Shown here one piece after another: positions 15,488-19,779 of a stretch of 19,779 bases of DNA. This stretch comes from an uncultured Mogibacterium sp. GTDB taxonomy: Bacteria > Bacillota_A > Clostridia > Peptostreptococcales > Anaerovoracaceae. Under the pieces are notes generated by a model. It was not told the origin of the DNA. It saw nothing but the letters and a program-made list of their open reading frames with translations, and made no database searches. Positions within the stretch are counted from its first letter, which is position 1. Each line of letters opens with the position of its first letter. The stretch covers positions 1-19,779 of the forward strand of contig NZ_CALHTQ010000189.1 in NCBI RefSeq assembly GCF_938039775.1, in the 5' to 3' direction. The translations under genes were made by a program, and so were the position numbers.

Positions 15488-15647
15488 TATTATTTTTTAG
15501 AAAGTTATATAACCCTTGTGATTAAAGGTTTATAGAGCTGCTGAGCAGCTTTGTAATATAGGCAATGCAGTAAGGGGTTAGGGTGCTTTGCCAACAGATA
15601 TTTATAGGATGTTATTTTTTTAGACAAACAGAAAGGACTAGAGAAAC
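15488..15647 (+). promoter_or_regulatory. Long structured 5' leader of the transporter gene
   Basis: The leader can form a mismatched AACC-TT/AA-GGTT hairpin (15511-15530), a tight AGCTGC-TGA-GCAGCT hairpin (15536-15550) and a GGCAA...TTGCC hairpin (about 15561-15592). TAACCC near 15509-15514 can alternatively pair with GGGTTA near 15575-15580 inside the third loop. A weak hairpin AACA/TGTT with T7 (15615-15621) lies just ahead of the ribosome binding site AAAGGA. I do not recognise a known riboswitch class. Confidence 0.4.
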
Positions 15648-16868
15648 ATGGTATTTTATAATGCGCTATTAGCATTCGTATTGATGGCTATCTGTTATGT
15701 CGTTGGTGAGTGGATTTCCTCAGTCACCAAGGCGTGGATACCATCCGTATTCGCATCAGCTATCCTTTATCTATTCGGATATTGGACATTCTTCCCTAAG
15801 ACAATAGGAACAGATTCAGGACTCGTTCCATTTGCAGCAACAGTTGCTATGATGCTGCTCATTGTACATATCGGTACTATCATCAGTGTTAAGCAGCTAC
15901 TTGAGCAGTGGAAGACTATCGTTGTATGTCTAGCGGGCCTCGCAGGCATGGTACTATTCAGTTGGTACCTTGCACCGATGTTCATGGACAAGACTTTGAT
16001 GATAGCGGGTCTACCTCCACTAACTGGTGGAATCGTTGCTGCTACAACTATGCAGATGGCGGCTCATGCAAAAGGCTTAGAGGTCGCTGCAACATTCGCG
16101 GTAACTATCTACTGTGTACAAGGATTTGCAGGTTATCCACTTACAGCTGTAATGCTTCATAAGTATGGAAACAAAGAACTTGCAAAGCTAAGAAGCGGTG
16201 AAATAGTACTAACCGAGGAGCAGAAGGAAGCTAACAGGCAGATTGGAATTACTGTTGTTAATGACGATTCTAAAGTTAAGAAGCTTCTGCCAAAAGTTCC
16301 GGAAAAGTACAATACACCAGTGTTTATGCTCTGTAAACTAGGGCTAATCGCATGGTTCGCATCTCTTGCTGGACAGCTCAAATTTGGTAGCGTAGCTATT
16401 TCTCCAGCAATCTGGGCACTAGTATTCGGTGTAATATTCTGTGCGGTAGGATTCCTAGATACAAATATCTTGAACAGAGCAAATTCATACTGGATTAGCA
16501 TGTTTGCTCTTATGATGATTGTATTCGATGGACTTAAGAATCTAACCCCAGCAATGCTTAAGTCAATCATAGGACCAATGGTTGTGCTCATTCTGATAGG
16601 AGTTGTCGGCATGGCTGTATTCTCATTCATCATTTCGAAGGTATTCAAGATGTCGTTCTATCTAGCATTTGCAAATGGTCTAACGGCACTCTATGGATTC
16701 CCGGCAGACGCAATCATCTCCGAGTCCACATGTGAGGCTCTATCTGATGATCCGGACGAAGTTAACTACTTGATGAGCAAAATATTCCCATCTATGATCG
16801 TTGGTGGTTTTACTACAGTAACTATCACTTCCGTATTCTTAGCTGGAATATTCGCTACACTTCTGTAA
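15648..16868 (+). CDS. Putative secondary transporter, GltS/ESS-like membrane protein
   Basis: Integral membrane protein of 406 residues with roughly ten or more hydrophobic segments. The two halves look related: each has a Gly-rich re-entrant-like stretch, GGIVAATTMQMAAHAKG (about 127-143) in the first and FANGLTALYGFPADAIISE in the second. A charged cytoplasmic loop (about 177-225) separates them. This inverted-repeat plan resembles Na+/glutamate symporters of the ESS group, but residue-level similarity is weak, so the family call is tentative. AAAGGA precedes the ATG. The next gene encodes an M20D amidohydrolase, suggesting that the imported substrate is an N-acyl amino acid, dipeptide-like amide or similar; that is inference. 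Confidence 0.6.
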   Translation: MVFYNALLAFVLMAICYVVGEWISSVTKAWIPSVFASAILYLFGYWTFFPKTIGTDSGLVPFAATVAMMLLIVHIGTIISVKQLLEQWKTIVVCLAGLAGMVLFSWYLAPMFMDKTLMIAGLPPLTGGIVAATTMQMAAHAKGLEVAATFAVTIYCVQGFAGYPLTAVMLHKYGNKELAKLRSGEIVLTEEQKEANRQIGITVVNDDSKVKKLLPKVPEKYNTPVFMLCKLGLIAWFASLAGQLKFGSVAISPAIWALVFGVIFCAVGFLDTNILNRANSYWISMFALMMIVFDGLKNLTPAMLKSIIGPMVVLILIGVVGMAVFSFIISKVFKMSFYLAFANGLTALYGFPADAIISESTCEALSDDPDEVNYLMSKIFPSMIVGGFTTVTITSVFLAGIFATLL

Positions 16869-16897
16869 GCAAGAAAAGAGTTTGCAGAAACTAATAT

Positions 16898-16946
16898 TTG
16901 GGCCGCTGCATGCGGCCTAATGTTATCTCAGGTTGTGAGAACATTA
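16898..16946 (+). other. Two adjacent hairpins between transporter and amidohydrolase genes
   Basis: GGCCGC-TGCAT-GCGGCC (16901-16917, with flanking pairs) is followed at once by TAATGTT/AACATTA with an inner CTCA/TGAG (16918-16946). No T-tract follows either, so they are poor terminators. They could stabilise or process an intercistronic mRNA, or make a partial stop between the two genes. Confidence 0.45.
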
Positions 16947-17017
16947 AAAGGCTAGAAAAGGCCTGCCAGAGCAGAAAAAGGTACATAATGAATTTAATCA
17001 TATAGGGAGGTAATGTC

Positions 17018-18193
17018 ATGGGAATGAAAGAAGTTGCAGAAAAATATTCTGACTATCAGGTTGAGATGAGAAGATGGTTCCATCACAATGCTGAAGTAAG
17101 TGAAAAGGAATATGAGACTGCGAAGAGAATTAGAGAAGAGCTCGACAAAATGGGCATTGAGTGGGAGCACTGCGGACTCGAGACTTCGACTTTAGCGACG
17201 ATTAAAGGTGCGAAACCTGGAAAGACTGTTTTACTAAGGGGAGATATTGACGCCCTTTCGGTAACTGAAGAGACAGGAGTTTCTTTTGCATCAAAAAATA
17301 CAGGTGTCATGCACGCGTGTGGGCATGATTGTCATATCTCGATGCTTCTTACGGCGGCACATATTTTAAATGACATGAAAGATGAACTTTGTGGAACTGT
17401 AAAGCTCGCATGGCAGTCTTCTGAAGAAGTTGCGACTGGTGCGAAGGCTATGGTGGCTGATGGGGCTCTTGATGGCGTAGATGCATGCTTCGCTATGCAT
17501 GTATGGGGAGCAATTCCAGCAGGTCATGTAAGCTGTGATGCCGGACCAAGAATGGGTGCGGCGAGAATGTTTGAGATTGACGTACAGGGGAATTCTGGGC
17601 ATGGTGCTCAGCCAGACCAGGCTGTTGATGCCGTTGTAGCAGGAGCTGCAATCGTAGGAAGTTTACAGACTATCGTATCTAGGAAACTAGCGCCTTCTGA
17701 GCCAGCGGTAGTTACTGTTGGAACATTTAATGCTGGAGAGCGCTGGAATGTAATCTCGGGTTCAGCAAAGCTCACTGGTACCACTAGATGCTTCAGCTAT
17801 GATGTCTTTGACAAGCTCCCTAAGTACGTGGAGCAGGTGGCTAAGGATACAGCTAAGGCATATGGATGTACAGCAGAAGTAAGAGATACACTTCTTGTGC
17901 CACCTACGGTAAATGATGAGAGTATGGCAGCCCTAGCTAGAGCGGTATCTAAGGATGTAATTGGAGAGGATGCACCTTTGCATGTACCAGCAACTGCTGG
18001 TGGAGAAGACTTCGCTTACTTTATGGAAAAGGTTCCTGGCTGCGTGCTGCTACTCGGCATCGCAGATGAGGGGTCTGGGGATTGCTACATTCAGCATCAT
18101 AGCAAGTTTATGGTACATGAGCCTGCTCTCGTAAAGGGTGCACAGATTTATGCAAAAGTTGCGATGGACTTCAATGCAGGTAGAGAAGTTTAG
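17018..18193 (+). CDS. M20D-family amidohydrolase (N-acyl-L-amino acid amidohydrolase / hippurate hydrolase type)
   Basis: Di-metal cytosolic hydrolase that cleaves the amide of N-acyl amino acids or related conjugates. The metal ligands are visible: C101 and H103 in MHACGHDCH, E136/E137 in SSEEVATGA, H161 in MHVWG, and a histidine in QHHSKF near the C-terminus. D77 (GDIDAL) is also conserved in this family. The small dimerisation domain lies at about 180-290 (GNSGHGAQPDQAVDAV). Length 391, normal. GGAGG is placed seven bases before ATG 17018. Substrate preference cannot be read; auxin-, benzoyl-, aminobenzoyl-glutamate- and diaminopimelate-type members all share these motifs. It follows the transporter by 149 bases. 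Confidence 0.93.
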   Translation: MGMKEVAEKYSDYQVEMRRWFHHNAEVSEKEYETAKRIREELDKMGIEWEHCGLETSTLATIKGAKPGKTVLLRGDIDALSVTEETGVSFASKNTGVMHACGHDCHISMLLTAAHILNDMKDELCGTVKLAWQSSEEVATGAKAMVADGALDGVDACFAMHVWGAIPAGHVSCDAGPRMGAARMFEIDVQGNSGHGAQPDQAVDAVVAGAAIVGSLQTIVSRKLAPSEPAVVTVGTFNAGERWNVISGSAKLTGTTRCFSYDVFDKLPKYVEQVAKDTAKAYGCTAEVRDTLLVPPTVNDESMAALARAVSKDVIGEDAPLHVPATAGGEDFAYFMEKVPGCVLLLGIADEGSGDCYIQHHSKFMVHEPALVKGAQIYAKVAMDFNAGREV

Positions 18194-18210
18194 AATAAGT
18201 TAATCATCAA

Positions 18211-18250
18211 GAAAAAGCACTGCAGCCCGAAGGTAGCAGTGCTTTTTCGT
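18211..18250 (+). terminator. Intrinsic terminator of the amidohydrolase gene
   Basis: A perfect 13-bp stem GAAAAAGCACTGC/GCAGTGCTTTTTC (18211-18223 with 18236-18248) with a 12-base loop. The A5/T5 flanks allow function on both strands, so it may also end the tRNA transcript coming from the right. Confidence 0.88.
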
Positions 18251-18259
18251 TATATAAAT

Positions 18260-18335
18260 TGGTGCGCCCGAGCGGATTCGAACCGCTGACCATTTCATTC
18301 GGAGTGAACTACTCTATCCCCTGAGCTACGGGCGC
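18260..18335 (-). tRNA. tRNA-Arg (anticodon CCG)
   Basis: The minus strand folds as a 76-base cloverleaf. The acceptor is GCGCCCG/CGGGCGC, the D stem GCTC/GAGT (one G-U), and the anticodon loop CTCCGAA reads CGG as Arg. The variable loop is TGGTC, and the T arm AGCGG-TTCGAAT-CCGCT. The discriminator base is A and CCA is encoded. The outermost anticodon-stem pair is a G27-A43 mismatch. Confidence 0.95.
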
Positions 18336-18337
18336 GC

Positions 18338-18361
18338 ATAATCCGCAGTACTGCGGATTAT
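18338..18361. repeat. Perfect 24-bp palindrome at the tRNA-Arg 5' side
   Basis: The dyad runs ATAATCCGCAGT then ACTGCGGATTAT with no spacer and no mismatch. It begins two bases upstream of the mature tRNA 5' end and includes almost all of the tRNA -10 box. It may be an operator, a processing hairpin in the precursor, or a recombination-type site. Confidence 0.7.
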
Positions 18362-18385
18362 ATCGTACGAATCGATATGCCTCAA
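18357..18385 (-). promoter_or_regulatory. Promoter of tRNA-Arg
   Basis: On the minus strand, TTGAGG (18380-18385), a 17-base spacer and a perfect TATAAT (18357-18362). The predicted start near 18350 lies at the centre of the 24-bp palindrome. Confidence 0.7.
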
Positions 18386-18444
18386 ATGTCCAAAGACATC
18401 TAACACTTAAGCTGCTTCAAAACACTAGAGCAAATCAATCATAT

Positions 18445-19029
18445 TTAACTTATGCTGTTCTGCGCATCGAGTTCCTCAGCATCAGGCATCGACTGCATTG
18501 CTTCTAGGACAATTTCAAATAATTCATTGAGCTCGATGCCCATCATATCGGCTCCACGCTTTATTACATCTCTATCGCAGCCTGCTGCAAACTTCTTATC
18601 CTTGAATTTTTTCTTAACAGACTTAACATCCATATCCTTACAGCTGCGAGAAGGTCTGAGTAAAGTCGCTGCACCTATGAGTCCTGTGAGCTCATCTGAA
18701 GCGAATAGAAATTTTTCCATCTCGTGTTTCGGCTCGACATCCACGCAGATGCCGTAGCCGTGGCTACATACTGCATGAACGAGCTCCTCCGGTGTATTAA
18801 TCTCAGAGAGCAGCTCGGGCGCTTTCTTGCAATGTTCTTCCGGCCATTTTTCAAAATCTACATCGTGAAGGAGGCCAGCTAGACCCCAGAAATCTGAATC
18901 ATAGCCCTTCTTTTCGGCGTAATAACGCATTACTCCCTCTACAGTAACAGCGTGGTGGAGATGAAACGGCTCTTCGTTATATTTTTTTAGAAGCTCCCAA
19001 GCGGAGTCCCTGTTGAAATTATCTGACAA
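18445..19029 (-). CDS. HD-domain metal-dependent phosphohydrolase-like protein
   Basis: Probable metal-dependent phosphohydrolase of the HD superfamily, substrate unknown. The HD signature is GLAGLLHDVDFEKWPEEHCKK, with a preceding H-x-H-H in FHLHHAVTVEG and a later histidine in AVCSHGYG, as expected for metal ligands. The frame opens with TTG at 19047, but GGAGG lies inside that extension, six bases before a second TTG at 19029. The shorter 194-residue form is therefore preferred. It is transcribed on its own toward the tRNA gene. Confidence 0.85.
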   Translation of the reverse strand: MSDNFNRDSAWELLKKYNEEPFHLHHAVTVEGVMRYYAEKKGYDSDFWGLAGLLHDVDFEKWPEEHCKKAPELLSEINTPEELVHAVCSHGYGICVDVEPKHEMEKFLFASDELTGLIGAATLLRPSRSCKDMDVKSVKKKFKDKKFAAGCDRDVIKRGADMMGIELNELFEIVLEAMQSMPDAEELDAQNSIS

Positions 19030-19156
19030 AATATACCTCCAATCCAAAATCCCTAAATATTAAAATATACTTACCAAGATGTGATAAAGCCAAATACAAT
19101 CCCCTATTTTATAAGGCTTATACGTTAGCAAATATGTAGAATATTATAGCAGAAAA

Positions 19157-19165
19157 TGATATAAT
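19157..19165 (+). promoter_or_regulatory. Extended -10 promoter of the histidine-phosphatase gene
   Basis: TGA-TATAAT is a perfect extended -10 with no clear -35. The transcript would start near 19172 and have a leader of about 130 bases. That leader contains a GTGTG/CACAC hairpin (19182-19197) and a CATGCC-AGAC-GGTATG hairpin (about 19229-19244). Confidence 0.5.
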
Positions 19166-19302
19166 ATGCGACAATTGTAGCGTGTGATAACGCACACAAT
19201 AATTATGCAAAATCACTGAAAATTAAACATGCCAGACGGTATGTACAAGGTGCATGAGCGATGAGTATGCCTAACTATATGATAAGAAAATAGGGGACTA
19301 AG

Positions 19303-19779
19303 ATGGGAAATACGTTATATCTGATTAGACACGGAGATACAGAAGGTACGCTAAAGGATATGTTCTACGGCAGTACTGACTTACCGTTAGTTGAGCAAGG
19401 TGTGCAGCAGATTAAGGCGCTGCGTGATAAGGGGGCATACCCTAATCCAGATAGTGCTAAACTATATACATCTGGAATGCTCAGAACCGAACAGACATTT
19501 AAACTCATATTTGGAAATAGAGATCACGAGATTATCCACGACCTCAGGGAGGTTGGAGTAGGTATCTTTGAGATGAAGACTATGGAGGAAGTGCTCCAAC
19601 ATGATGAAGCTCGTGCATGGCTTGAGGGAAAGAAGGAGTATATGGATTTTCCAGAGGGTGAGACCAACGATGGTTTTATCGAAAGAGTAGCTCGTGGACT
19701 CGACGTGCTCAAAGGTGATGTTCAGCATTCGGATGTCGTAGGAGTACTTCATGGCGCCGTTATATTTACATGCATGGAG
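19303..19779 (+). CDS. Histidine phosphatase (phosphoglycerate mutase-like), 3' truncated by window
   Basis: Only the first 159 codons are inside the window, and no stop is reached. The N-terminus LYLIRHGDTEG carries the catalytic R-H-G with the phosphorylated His. Y-G-S-x-D-x-P-L follows, then SGMLRTEQTF and the acidic EVGVGIFE, with the second catalytic histidine in LHGAVI near the end. This is the order of the histidine phosphatase branch that includes cofactor-dependent phosphoglycerate mutases, alpha-ribazole phosphatases and broad phosphatases, so the substrate is open. AGGGGA sits just upstream of the ATG. Confidence 0.9.
   Translation, partial: MGNTLYLIRHGDTEGTLKDMFYGSTDLPLVEQGVQQIKALRDKGAYPNPDSAKLYTSGMLRTEQTFKLIFGNRDHEIIHDLREVGVGIFEMKTMEEVLQHDEARAWLEGKKEYMDFPEGETNDGFIERVARGLDVLKGDVQHSDVVGVLHGAVIFTCME

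Noticed and set aside
16157..16648. Minus-strand open frame of 163 codons inside the transporter gene
   Set aside because: Antisense shadow of a membrane protein gene; hydrophobic codons read in reverse give an open frame without start signals.
16901..16917. Terminator after the transporter gene
   Set aside because: The GC-rich hairpin is followed by another hairpin and no T-tract, so intrinsic termination is unlikely; kept as an intercistronic structure.
1..19779. CRISPR array, insertion sequence, integrase or phage module
   Set aside because: No regularly spaced repeats, transposase motifs or phage proteins seen in any frame.

Overview
The window reads as chromosomal DNA of a low-GC Gram-positive anaerobe, most likely a clostridial-type Firmicute. 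The evidence is the codon habit (AGA for Arg, CTA for Leu, AT-rich third positions), strong AGGAGG-type ribosome binding sites, sigma-A-like and extended -10 promoters, intrinsic terminators, a lipobox lipoprotein and a Gram-positive surface protein with a C-terminal membrane anchor. A relative of Mogibacterium or the oral Eubacterium group would fit, but that placement is inference from general character, not from a search. I see no CRISPR array, insertion sequence, integrase or phage gene.

Left part (1-5255, + strand): a complete riboflavin operon ribD-ribE-ribBA-ribH encodes every classical committed step from GTP and ribulose 5-phosphate to riboflavin except the dephosphorylation step. 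It ends at a strong intrinsic terminator. Two HAD-superfamily phosphatase genes follow, the second recognisably thrH (phosphoserine phosphatase / homoserine phosphotransferase type). They converge on the next gene at a bidirectional terminator.

Middle part (5288-9718): a branched-chain amino acid transporter (brnQ, -) is divergent from a LysR-type regulator (+). Next come the ribosomal protein operon rplM-rpsI (-) with a near-consensus promoter and a structured leader, then a GNAT acetyltransferase (-). Beside these lies a decayed C-terminal fragment of what looks like an EamA/DMT transporter.

Surface and accessory part (9719-15305, + strand): a roughly 1,039-residue multidomain secreted protein has a terminator-like hairpin in its leader and a degenerate sortase-like tail. 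It is followed by a lipoprotein whose family-typical C-terminus lies beyond an in-frame TGA. A second GNAT gene is tightly coupled to an MscS-type mechanosensitive channel.

Right part (15302-19779): a putative GltS/ESS-like membrane transporter with a structured leader precedes an M20D amidohydrolase, suggesting an uptake-and-hydrolysis pair for an N-acyl amino acid or similar amide. Then come tRNA-Arg(CCG) on the minus strand with a perfect 24-bp palindrome at its promoter, an HD-domain protein (-), and a histidine-phosphatase gene (+) that runs off the window.

Most of the window is ordinary core genome. The items most worth a second look are the TGA-interrupted lipoprotein, the leader hairpin of the large surface protein, the duplicated hairpin element in the rplM leader, the leader of the transporter gene, and the palindrome at the tRNA promoter.
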